A stretch of DNA of 10,480 bases. Origin: Bacteroidia bacterium (lineage in GTDB: Bacteria; Bacteroidota; Bacteroidia; Bacteroidales; Azobacteroidaceae). A program made the translations under genes and the position numbers. The stretch spans positions 1 to 10,480 of the forward strand of contig BNTW01000096.1 of assembly GCA_025996895.1 (NCBI GenBank). Reading direction: 5' to 3'. The notes beneath the pieces are model-generated. The model made no database searches. It was not told the origin of the DNA and saw only the letters and a list, made by a program, of their open reading frames with translations. Below are positions 1 to 7,347 of the stretch, piece by piece. How positions within the stretch are numbered: the first letter of the stretch is position 1; every line of letters begins with the position of its first letter.

Positions 1-780
1 CGGCACTATTTCGTATTTGATTTGCGCCGATACATCGCTATTACGCTCATTGTGGATGCTTGTTTTTACCTTGATAGTCCGGTAATCGGCAGTATTCAGA
101 TTTTCAATGTAGATGTCTTCGATGGCGGTTTTATCGGTGGCGACCAATTCCACTTTGCCGTTGATACCGCCAAAGTCGCGCGAGGGTGGTAATTGATAAT
201 TTCCCCACTGAACCATGGGTGTATCGCCCCACCATCTTCCGTTTCCGCCCGGATTGGTAATGCGGATAGCGATGCGGTTGGTTTTTCCGTATTGGACGGC
301 AGGAGTTATATCGCAATGATAGGGAACATTTCCGACAATATCATATCCGGTAAGCTGTTCATTGACGAATATTTCGGCACGCAAACGGTAACTCTCCAAG
401 TTTAAATGGATGGTTTTATCCGCCCATGATTCGGGAATAGATACATCCTTCCAAAACCAGAACACCCCCGGCAGCCAGGTATCTACTTTGCCGTCGGGTG
501 TGAGGTATTCCTCTGCTATGGCGGGCAAATTAACTGTTACAGCACCGTTCGGAGTGCCGTTTAAGGTTTCCCAACCGCCCGTAGGTTTGGGTGCGGTTTT
601 AGCCAATTCGGAAATAACGACATCTTCCGGCAGGTAGAGCGAATCGTTTAGCCAAGTAGCTGACTTATCCTGCCAGAGTTTCCATTCGTCCATAACGGGC
701 AGAATTTCCCTCTTGACTTCTTCTTTTCCACAGGCAACCCATATAAATGCCAGTAACGAAATAAAAATTGTCTTGTTCAT
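1..780 (-). CDS. GH2 family glycoside hydrolase, surface lipoprotein (N-terminal 260 residues, cut by window edge)
   Basis: An open frame runs from ATG at 780 to the left edge, 260 codons without a stop; the rest lies outside the window. Residues 1-17 form a lipoprotein signal (hydrophobic stretch, then V-A-C with Cys17 as the acylated residue). It is followed by G-K-E-E, which resembles the Bacteroidota lipoprotein export signal (K plus two acidic residues just after the Cys), so an outer-surface location is inferred. Residues 27-260 align without gaps to the same residues of the neighbouring GH2 protein (832-3909), about 62% identical by hand count. They share WLPGVFWFWKD, GYDIVGNVPY, RIAIRITNPGGN and FGGINGKVEL. 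This covers the GH2 sugar-binding jelly-roll domain and the start of the Ig-like domain; the catalytic barrel is not visible, so activity cannot be confirmed. It is probably a beta-galactosidase/beta-glucuronidase-type exo-enzyme. The start is supported by the signal peptide and by an AAATAAACA leader. Confidence 0.88.
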   Translation of the reverse strand, partial: MNKTIFISLLAFIWVACGKEEVKREILPVMDEWKLWQDKSATWLNDSLYLPEDVVISELAKTAPKPTGGWETLNGTPNGAVTVNLPAIAEEYLTPDGKVDTWLPGVFWFWKDVSIPESWADKTIHLNLESYRLRAEIFVNEQLTGYDIVGNVPYHCDITPAVQYGKTNRIAIRITNPGGNGRWWGDTPMVQWGNYQLPPSRDFGGINGKVELVATDKTAIEDIYIENLNTADYRTIKVKTSIHNERNSDVSAQIKYEIVP

Positions 781-806
781 TGTTTATTTATTTTCATTGT
801 TTATTT
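776..806 (-). repeat. 14-bp tandem duplication of the start region of the second GH2 gene
   Basis: The minus-strand sequence AAATAAACAATGAA occurs at 793-806 and again at 776-789, with a 17-base period. The downstream copy carries the real start (ATG at 780, leading into a clear lipoprotein signal). The upstream copy carries an ATG at 797 in another frame. The rest of the 51-base gap (807-831) shows no terminator-like hairpin and no other recognisable element. Confidence 0.8.
777..797 (-). other. Possible six-codon leader ORF (MKINKQ) overlapping the GH2 start
   Basis: ATG at 797 opens a six-codon frame that ends in TGA at 779-777. That stop overlaps the GH2 start codon as ATGA, the geometry typical of translational coupling. 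It has the same AAATAAACA leader as the real gene because it lies in the duplicated start region. It may simply be a by-product of that duplication; no independent evidence of translation is visible. Confidence 0.2.
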
Positions 807-831
807 TAAGGGGTCTTCTCTCACGAGGTTA

Positions 832-3800
832 TTAACGACCCGTATTTTTGAGATGATTACTCCCTGCCTGTTTTATCTTCATGCTGAGCATATTATAAAA
901 CAGCAGGTCGTTCAACGGGTGTTTGTCGTCAACCGGATAGGTTGGGGCAAGGATGATTGTGCCCTTGCCGTAGTCGATTGTTCCGATGAGTACCCGCAAA
1001 ATATCCGGTCGCGCCACATACGTGCCGAAAACGTGAGTCGGATAATCGCTTTCAAACGGATAAAAACCATTGGGATTGCCGGGAACTTCCCATCCTGTTG
1101 TGCCAACTGTTTGCCGGTCATTTAAACCGGTGTTACCTACAAAATAGTCGATATAACCGAAACCGTTGCCATTCCAAAACCCGTTCTGGTGAGCACCCCA
1201 TTCGGTGACCGCCGCCGATAATACGCCTTTCTCTTTTAGTTTTTTTGCCCAGATGGAATCCAACTTCACCAATAAGGTGGTGCCGTTGTCTTTCACTTTG
1301 GATAACATCGCGTCCAAGGTTCCGTCGTCCGGGTTGCCTGCCGCCGCGATGTAGTGGCTTGCTTTTGTCGGGTCAAAGTCCGTTACGGCGGCACGAGCGT
1401 TTTCGAGTGCCTGCCGGGCTGCCGTCCATTCATATACCTCACCCGTCAATCCGTTGAAATTGTCCTTGAAACTTGGACGGTTTGTCAGCAGAATCTGTTC
1501 CGCTCCGTCTGTGACTTTTTCATTCCGCCCATTGAATAACTCGCCTTCCAGCGTCACGAAACCGCCTCGAAGGCTTTCTTTCAGTTCAATGAAATAATTG
1601 GCATAGATGTCCTGCGCATATACATTGCCTCCGGTCACCTGTACGGGGACCTCTTTCCGGTAACTGTCGTCATAGACGCCTGCGCCGTCTTTGAGTTTCA
1701 GCACAAGCGTATAATTTCCTGCCGGAAGGATGCCCTGATTGATGAGTTTGATACGGAACGCCGGTTTTCCTACGGAAAATGTTTTGCCGCCTGTTTCTCC
1801 GTCGGCTATAACGGTTCGTCGTTGTATCACGATTTGCAAGGGTCTGGTGTAGTAGGCGTAAATGGACGTGTCGCCTCTTACGTTCCGGGCGTCATCAACG
1901 AGACCCGAATACCAGCCGCTGCCTCCTTCCAGTCCGTTGCCGCCACTCCATGCATTGATGGCATAGCCGTCCGCCTGGTTGTATGACATGATATTCTGTG
2001 CATTCCGAGCGTCGTTATACATTTTTCCGCTACCGGCGGCTTTGGAAATATCGCCGGGCGTGCGAATCACGCCGCTGCCACTGTCCGCCATGCGATGTCT
2101 CGTGAAAAACGCTTCTGTTTTTTGTCCGGGAGCAAGGTAATGGCTGTAATTATATCCTTTATAAGCCGCCCCTTTCGCTTTTTTGATTTCATGGAACATC
2201 TTTCCTGTTTCATACCAGTTGTCAGGTCCCGTATAGCACTTGACTTCTCCCCAATACAGAATATTAGTGTTGCCGTCAGTCGGTTCGTGCATATTAAAGT
2301 CGGCTTCATCGAAAAAAGCGGCGGCGCCCACGGTATGGTTATCGGTAAAATCCATTCGTCTATGGTTTTCATACGGTCGGATATGTTGTATGAACAGTCC
2401 ATAATTGCTACTATTTCCGCCAATATATCCGCCGGACGAGTTGTACACAAGCCGGGTGTCGTCCAGCCGGTTGATTTCTTCCATCACCTGCTGCCGCAAC
2501 GGAGTCCAGGTATTGTCCTCGTTGCTGAGGCAATATATAATAAGGCTGGGGTGGTTGCGGTCGCGAAGAACCATCCGCCGGGCTTTCTCCTGCATCAGTG
2601 CTGCCGAAAAGGCGGTTGCCGATACATCGTAGCCTTGACCGCCGGTATGTAAGCCGCCGGGTTCTTCGTGCAGGAACAAACCTCTTTCGTCGGCTTTGTC
2701 CAGAACAACCGGATATCCGATACGTCGGTGGAAAGTGAAAGCGTTTTGCCCGATAGACTTAGCCGCCAAGACGCTTTTGAGTGCCATTTCTTCCGTGGGA
2801 TAACCACCCGTAAAGGCGTAGTAGCCAAAGTCAATACCTCCTTTGAAAATCATACGCTTCCCGTTGATAAAATAGTGCGCTTGCGTTTCGCCTTCCGCTA
2901 TGCTGACTTCAAATACCCTGAATCCGAACCGTTGGTCGGTCGCGTCAATCAGAGTCTGTCCGGCTGTTTGACCGGCAAGCGTCACCTTGCAGACGTACAA
3001 CGCCGGCGTTTCTATATTCCACAGCGCCGCGTCCGGACAAGTTATCTGCTTCTTAACCAAAATCGGTTCATTTCCTGCCGGAATCGGCAGTTCCTCTGTG
3101 CCGGTATAAATTGCAGCACCACCTGAAACGGGCAAAATTTCGTAGTTTATCCGGGCGTTAAGAGCCGTTGTCCGGTGATTGTTGATGGTAGTTCGGACTT
3201 CGATGCTCCTGTAATCCGGTGTGCGGAGATTTCTGACAAAAACATCGTCGATGTAGGTATTATCAGTGGCGACAAGTTCCACTTTCCCGTTGATGCCCCC
3301 GAAATTGCGGGAAGCAGGAAGCAGATAATTACCCCAACTCACAGCCCCGTAATCTTCCCAGCCTCGTTGATTACCACCCGGATTTGTCACGCGGATGGCA
3401 ATGCGGTTGCGTTTGCCATAAAGCAGCGCGTTTGTTAAATGGCAACTGTATGGAACGTCACCCACGATATCATATCCGACAAGCGTGGCATTGACGAAGA
3501 CTTCAATACGCAGTCGGGCGCTTTCTATCTTTAATTGAACGGTTTTTCCTTTCCAGTCGGCAGGGATATTGATGTCTTTCCAGAACCAATATACGCCGGG
3601 AAGGAAAGTGGTGATTTTCCCGTCCGGCGTGAAATATTCCTCCACCAATGCCGGTAAATCCACCTTGACGCCATCCTTCGGGAGTTTGTCTAATGTTTTC
3701 CATCCGCCCGCAGGCTCAGGTGCTTTCAATGCCAAGGCTGCCAAATCAACGTTTTCCGGCAAATACAATGAGTCGTTTTGCCAGGTGGCGGACGAATCCG

Positions 3801-3909
3801 GCCACAAGTTCCAAGCCTTCATAACCGGTAAGGTCTTACGACCCGCCGGTTGCGAAAATGCCGACAAACAGCCGATTGTCAATAAAAATACAATACTTAA
3901 CTTTTTCAT
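832..3909 (-). CDS. GH2 family glycoside hydrolase (beta-galactosidase/beta-glucuronidase type) with long C-terminal extension
   Basis: This is a 1025-residue secreted GH2 enzyme. Residues 1-20 form a signal peptide, probably cleaved after AFS before Gln20; a weak lipobox at Cys14 is the less likely alternative. Domains in order: jelly-roll sugar-binding domain (about 50-215), Ig-like domain (about 216-335, ending in the GH2-typical RFGFRVFEV), and TIM barrel (about 336-640). The barrel carries RDRNHPSLIIYCLSNE, whose Glu464 is the expected acid/base, and LYWGEV, whose Glu555 is the likely nucleophile. A further beta-rich domain (about 695-810) and a separate C-terminal domain (about 825-1012) ending in GKGTIILAPTYP follow. 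The C-terminal part resembles the amidotransferase-like or accessory domains appended to some Bacteroidota GH2 enzymes; that reading is tentative. GH2 enzymes release terminal beta-linked galactose, glucuronate or mannose; the specificity is not readable here. The gene starts 19 bases after the PL8-GH88 gene and is followed after 51 bases by its paralog. Its sampled GC (about 50%) is higher than that of the gene before it. Confidence 0.93.
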   Translation of the reverse strand: MKKLSIVFLLTIGCLSAFSQPAGRKTLPVMKAWNLWPDSSATWQNDSLYLPENVDLAALALKAPEPAGGWKTLDKLPKDGVKVDLPALVEEYFTPDGKITTFLPGVYWFWKDINIPADWKGKTVQLKIESARLRIEVFVNATLVGYDIVGDVPYSCHLTNALLYGKRNRIAIRVTNPGGNQRGWEDYGAVSWGNYLLPASRNFGGINGKVELVATDNTYIDDVFVRNLRTPDYRSIEVRTTINNHRTTALNARINYEILPVSGGAAIYTGTEELPIPAGNEPILVKKQITCPDAALWNIETPALYVCKVTLAGQTAGQTLIDATDQRFGFRVFEVSIAEGETQAHYFINGKRMIFKGGIDFGYYAFTGGYPTEEMALKSVLAAKSIGQNAFTFHRRIGYPVVLDKADERGLFLHEEPGGLHTGGQGYDVSATAFSAALMQEKARRMVLRDRNHPSLIIYCLSNEDNTWTPLRQQVMEEINRLDDTRLVYNSSGGYIGGNSSNYGLFIQHIRPYENHRRMDFTDNHTVGAAAFFDEADFNMHEPTDGNTNILYWGEVKCYTGPDNWYETGKMFHEIKKAKGAAYKGYNYSHYLAPGQKTEAFFTRHRMADSGSGVIRTPGDISKAAGSGKMYNDARNAQNIMSYNQADGYAINAWSGGNGLEGGSGWYSGLVDDARNVRGDTSIYAYYTRPLQIVIQRRTVIADGETGGKTFSVGKPAFRIKLINQGILPAGNYTLVLKLKDGAGVYDDSYRKEVPVQVTGGNVYAQDIYANYFIELKESLRGGFVTLEGELFNGRNEKVTDGAEQILLTNRPSFKDNFNGLTGEVYEWTAARQALENARAAVTDFDPTKASHYIAAAGNPDDGTLDAMLSKVKDNGTTLLVKLDSIWAKKLKEKGVLSAAVTEWGAHQNGFWNGNGFGYIDYFVGNTGLNDRQTVGTTGWEVPGNPNGFYPFESDYPTHVFGTYVARPDILRVLIGTIDYGKGTIILAPTYPVDDKHPLNDLLFYNMLSMKIKQAGSNHLKNTGR

Positions 3910-3928
3910 GTGTAAATAATTGTTTTAT

Positions 3929-6900
3929 TTACTGTTTTATTCTACTGTTATTCATTTTTACATTCCGATAGCGCAACAAGGCTTCGATATAATAATAATC
4001 CGCATAAGTAAGCGGCACATCTATTTCCGACTTAACCGGCAAGTGACCGACGGAATGTTTGAGAATGAAATTGCCGTTGGTTCCTGTTTCTGCAAAATAT
4101 TCCGGTGACGACAAGGTACGCAGTTGCGTTTCGGCTACCTCTAAATAATTTTTTGCCAGTGAATTTTCCACATATCCGCTCAGTTCAATGAGTGCCGAAG
4201 CAATGATAGCACCTGTCGAAGCATCGCGTAAAGCATGGGGAATATTGGGTGCATTGAAATCCCAATACGGAATTTTATCAACAGGCAGATTCGGATGCTT
4301 TAAGATAAAATCAGCGATGTGCTTGGCTTGTTCCAGGTATTTCGGATCATGGGTTTCGCGATACATGACGGTATAACCGTAAACTCCCCAGGCCTGACCG
4401 CGCGCCCAAGCCGATTCGTCGGCATATCCCTGATGGGTATTTTTCTTTTCCACCTGTCCGGTAACGGTATCATACGATACTACATGATACGAACTGTAGT
4501 CGGAGCGGAAATGATTTTCGATGGTCTTGTCGGCATGAGAGATGCAAATATCCTTGTATCGGGGATTGCCCGAAACTTTGGAAGCCCAAAACAGCAATTC
4601 CAAAACCATCATGTTGTCTATAATTACCGGAAACTGCCATTGAGCGTTGCTGTCCCACGATTGGATACAGCCTGTTTTTGGGTTGAAACGGCTTGCCAGC
4701 GATTCGGCGCCGTTAAGCAGGATGTTGCGGTAAGCGGTGTCGCCGGTAATCAGGAATCCGTTGCCGAAAGAGCAATACAGCATAAGTCCAATGTCGTGCG
4801 TACTTTTATTGTATTGTTCTTTTTCGATACGCATCGTGTAATTCTTTGCAGCATCCAACAGTTGCGGATCGTTGCTGTATTGATACAGATACCATAACGT
4901 ACCGGGCACATAACCGCTCACCCAGCCGGATGACGATGTGGTAAGTAAATTACCTTCCCCATCAATGGTGCGGGGCAATTGATCGGATTTATTTATGAGC
5001 GATTTTGCCATCTGCTCATAGTGTTGCACGGAGCGATTGAGCCGGTCGTTGATTAATTCCTCCATTGATTCTTGTTTGGAAGAAAGTTGGATGGTTACAC
5101 TTTTCCCTGCAAACAGTCCTTGCGGCAGGTCAACCGATACCTCGCTGAAACCGGTAGCTTCATTCCAAACCGAACGATAATTATCTGCCTTTTCAGGGAG
5201 TTTACGATTCACGCTTAAATGAATTTTTCCCAATTTTCTTACAGGGTCGGCAACCGATATTTCTTTAATGTGTTTACCTTCGGTTTTGACCAGGATGATG
5301 CCCGGTTCATCCATCTCTATTTGCAAACCGCCAACCTCTACTTTGCCTGTTTTGTAGAAAACTGCTTGAAGCATCTGCAATGGACGATGCCATACTGCCT
5401 GCACATTCTGAGTATTGACGATATCGACTTTGGGGTTTTGTGAAGCGGCATCCACTTCCTGTTGGCTCGCAGCCGGCATGACGATATACTGATAGGAATC
5501 ATCAATGTATTGGTAGTAATTATCTTTCGGCTTGGGCGTGTGATTGACCCACAACTTAAACACATCCTTACTCACTTCCTCTTTCGATAAATGGGATTGC
5601 CTGCTGATAAGCGACCAACTCCCCGTCTGTGCCTGATTAGACAAATGGACTTGTTCGGGAATGGGAAAGATATAGCCTACGCCATCATGAAATACCCAAT
5701 TCGGTTCGCTCAAGGTATGTTCGCCTTTGGTAAGTGTTTGTTTGTTTCCTCCGGTGCTAACGACCACATCGCCGTTCAGAAAACATTGGTTCAAGGTGGT
5801 TGCAGCCGTGAGTACCGAGTAGGCATTGATGGCTGCGCCAAGACAGACATATTCGTCATCAAAGAAAAACCATGCCTTACGTGCATTCAACGATGCATCG
5901 TGCGGACTGACAAAATCAAAACCAACGGCTCCGTACAAACCATCCGTGACGGCTCCTACAAAATCCATGGCGCCTGCTTTTTGTATTTGGTCTGCCGGAG
6001 GCAAGGCAGGCTTTTGCAAGACAGTGGTTCCCGGTATCTTTTGCCAGTCGTTGACGGGCGCCAGATTGAGGTATTCCTCACCGGTTAGTGTGAGATAGTT
6101 GGTGCCGTCGCCCCGGTGGTGGTTCATTAAACCTTCGCCGTTATAGGGCCACTCCATATTTTTGTTGCGGGATGAAAACATTCTGACAGTTGTATAATAC
6201 TTGGGACGTTGGTGTACGTAATGTTCCGTTTGCCAGAAGAAAGTGCTGTGCGACAAAGTCGGCTTTTTGTCGTTTTGACAGAGGTCGATGCTTTCCTGTA
6301 ATTCCGCTTTGCGATAAGATGTCGCTACCAATAATTTTTCGGCGAGATGTGCGTCACACGTAGATTTCTTGGAGTTGGCAATATCGTATAGTCCTCCGCC
6401 GTATTTAGCCCAATGATGTGCATCACCACCCATTAATCTCTTGGGATTGGAAATATCACGATTGTCTGTTGCGGGAGCGGCAAATTTACCAAAAGCTTTT
6501 TGTTTACATATCCCGTCCAAATAATAATCCGTCAATTGCCGGAGCGATTTTTCAGAGAATTGATAGCGTGTTCCGGCTACTTTAGCCGCCCATTCTACAA
6601 AAGCATCGGCGTATCCTACGCCATAAGACAAGGTATTGTTCACTCTGTCTTCCCTGTGGTGGAAACTGTAATCCTGTTGCATGCCTCTTTGGGTATCGGA
6701 TGCAAACTTGATTTCGCCTTCAATCTCTTTTATTAACATTTCAAACAGGGCAACATCGCGATTGTACAAGGCATTTTTTGCCTGAATGCCGATGATGTTG
6801 ATTCGGTCGCCACTGGGACGAGCACCCTCTGCATGGATATTGGCGCGAAAAGTAATTGCCGATGCCTTTGCTATCTGTTCTTTGGTCAGGCCGGTATCCA

Positions 6901-7324
6901 TAATCAACAATACGCCGGTTAAAAGTTGGGGCGTTCTGATTTCGTTGGAATGCCAGTTTTCAGCAATAAAATCATGCTTGAGCCAGAAATCAAGTGAAAG
7001 GCTTATCGCTTTTTTGAGTTCTTTATTGCCCTTCCATTTCGATTCTTTCTTTTTGTATGCACGACACATTTGGATAAGATTGTCCAAATGTTTCGAGTGC
7101 TGAAAAGCAAGGCGGGAAGTATCCACATAATCAATATCCTGCCAACTTCCATCCGGTTGGAGAGATGCAATCAATTCCCGCACAGATGTTTCATTTACCG
7201 GAGGCGCTATAAGTTCGGCAATGAAGTTTTTCCGGAGAAGTTCAATATCCGGATTGGTAGCAGCCTTTGCAGAACAGGCAAAGTTTGTGAAAACAAGCAG
7301 AGTAATAAGAAGAGTATGTTTCAT
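3929..7324 (-). CDS. Bifunctional PL8-type polysaccharide lyase fused to GH88 unsaturated glucuronyl hydrolase
   Basis: This 1131-residue exported protein combines two enzymes normally encoded separately. The signal peptide covers about residues 1-21 and is either type I (cut after AKA) or lipoprotein (Cys17). Residues about 25-360 form the PL8 alpha/alpha toroid, with NWHSNEIRTP (Asn123, likely catalytic) and DYSFHHREDRVNN followed by LSYG (candidate His222/His223 and Tyr234). Residues about 360-750 are the PL8 beta-sandwich domains, with YNGEG (Glu397), DWQKIPGTTV (from 426), WFFFDDEYVCLGAAI and a VADPVRK end. Residues about 756-1121 are a complete GH88 domain: THDIG (Asp844), IIDNMM (Asp903), HQGYADESAWARGQAWG (964-980), PYWDFNAP and SEIDVPLTYADYYY. 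The two Asp are 59 residues apart, close to the Asp88/Asp149 pair of Bacillus UGL. Known PL8 lyases act on hyaluronate, chondroitin or xanthan and leave 4,5-unsaturated uronosyl ends, which GH88 hydrolyses. The exact polymer is unknown. Stop and next start are 19 bases apart. Confidence 0.92.
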   Translation of the reverse strand: MKHTLLITLLVFTNFACSAKAATNPDIELLRKNFIAELIAPPVNETSVRELIASLQPDGSWQDIDYVDTSRLAFQHSKHLDNLIQMCRAYKKKESKWKGNKELKKAISLSLDFWLKHDFIAENWHSNEIRTPQLLTGVLLIMDTGLTKEQIAKASAITFRANIHAEGARPSGDRINIIGIQAKNALYNRDVALFEMLIKEIEGEIKFASDTQRGMQQDYSFHHREDRVNNTLSYGVGYADAFVEWAAKVAGTRYQFSEKSLRQLTDYYLDGICKQKAFGKFAAPATDNRDISNPKRLMGGDAHHWAKYGGGLYDIANSKKSTCDAHLAEKLLVATSYRKAELQESIDLCQNDKKPTLSHSTFFWQTEHYVHQRPKYYTTVRMFSSRNKNMEWPYNGEGLMNHHRGDGTNYLTLTGEEYLNLAPVNDWQKIPGTTVLQKPALPPADQIQKAGAMDFVGAVTDGLYGAVGFDFVSPHDASLNARKAWFFFDDEYVCLGAAINAYSVLTAATTLNQCFLNGDVVVSTGGNKQTLTKGEHTLSEPNWVFHDGVGYIFPIPEQVHLSNQAQTGSWSLISRQSHLSKEEVSKDVFKLWVNHTPKPKDNYYQYIDDSYQYIVMPAASQQEVDAASQNPKVDIVNTQNVQAVWHRPLQMLQAVFYKTGKVEVGGLQIEMDEPGIILVKTEGKHIKEISVADPVRKLGKIHLSVNRKLPEKADNYRSVWNEATGFSEVSVDLPQGLFAGKSVTIQLSSKQESMEELINDRLNRSVQHYEQMAKSLINKSDQLPRTIDGEGNLLTTSSSGWVSGYVPGTLWYLYQYSNDPQLLDAAKNYTMRIEKEQYNKSTHDIGLMLYCSFGNGFLITGDTAYRNILLNGAESLASRFNPKTGCIQSWDSNAQWQFPVIIDNMMVLELLFWASKVSGNPRYKDICISHADKTIENHFRSDYSSYHVVSYDTVTGQVEKKNTHQGYADESAWARGQAWGVYGYTVMYRETHDPKYLEQAKHIADFILKHPNLPVDKIPYWDFNAPNIPHALRDASTGAIIASALIELSGYVENSLAKNYLEVAETQLRTLSSPEYFAETGTNGNFILKHSVGHLPVKSEIDVPLTYADYYYIEALLRYRNVKMNNSRIKQ

Positions 7325-7326
7325 TG

Positions 7327-7347
7327 TTTATTTAATTTTGTTTATTC
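7327..7347 (-). repeat. 21-bp leader repeat, copy upstream of the PL8-GH88 gene
   Basis: Exact match to 9274-9294 in the same orientation, 1947 bases away. It includes the TAA stop of the GH63-like gene (Glu-stop, GAATAA) and runs almost to the ATG at 7324. The two copies therefore bracket the whole GH63-like coding region. It functions at least as the AT-rich translation start region of the PL8-GH88 gene; whether it has any other role cannot be told. Confidence 0.85.

Noticed and set aside
781..831. Possible terminator in the widest intergenic gap
   Set aside because: Only a three-pair stem (CTC/GAG) can be drawn, and no stem followed by a T-run is seen in the transcribed direction; read-through to the second GH2 gene is more likely.
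2095..2652. 185-codon open frame on the plus strand
   Set aside because: It lies wholly antisense to the catalytic barrel of the GH2 gene, whose family motifs are intact in the minus frame; there is no recognisable protein or leader.
3868..3909. Lipobox at Cys14 of the upstream GH2 protein
   Set aside because: The L-T-I-G-C context is a weak lipobox with no acidic export signal behind the Cys, while AFS before Gln20 is a good type I cleavage site; treated as ambiguous but probably not a lipoprotein.
4319..4897. 192-codon open frame on the plus strand
   Set aside because: Antisense to the well-conserved GH88 domain; the product looks like no known protein and the frame is a by-product of the real coding sequence.
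5591..6088. 165-codon open frame on the plus strand
   Set aside because: Antisense to the PL8 beta-sandwich region; no domain, signal or start context supports it.
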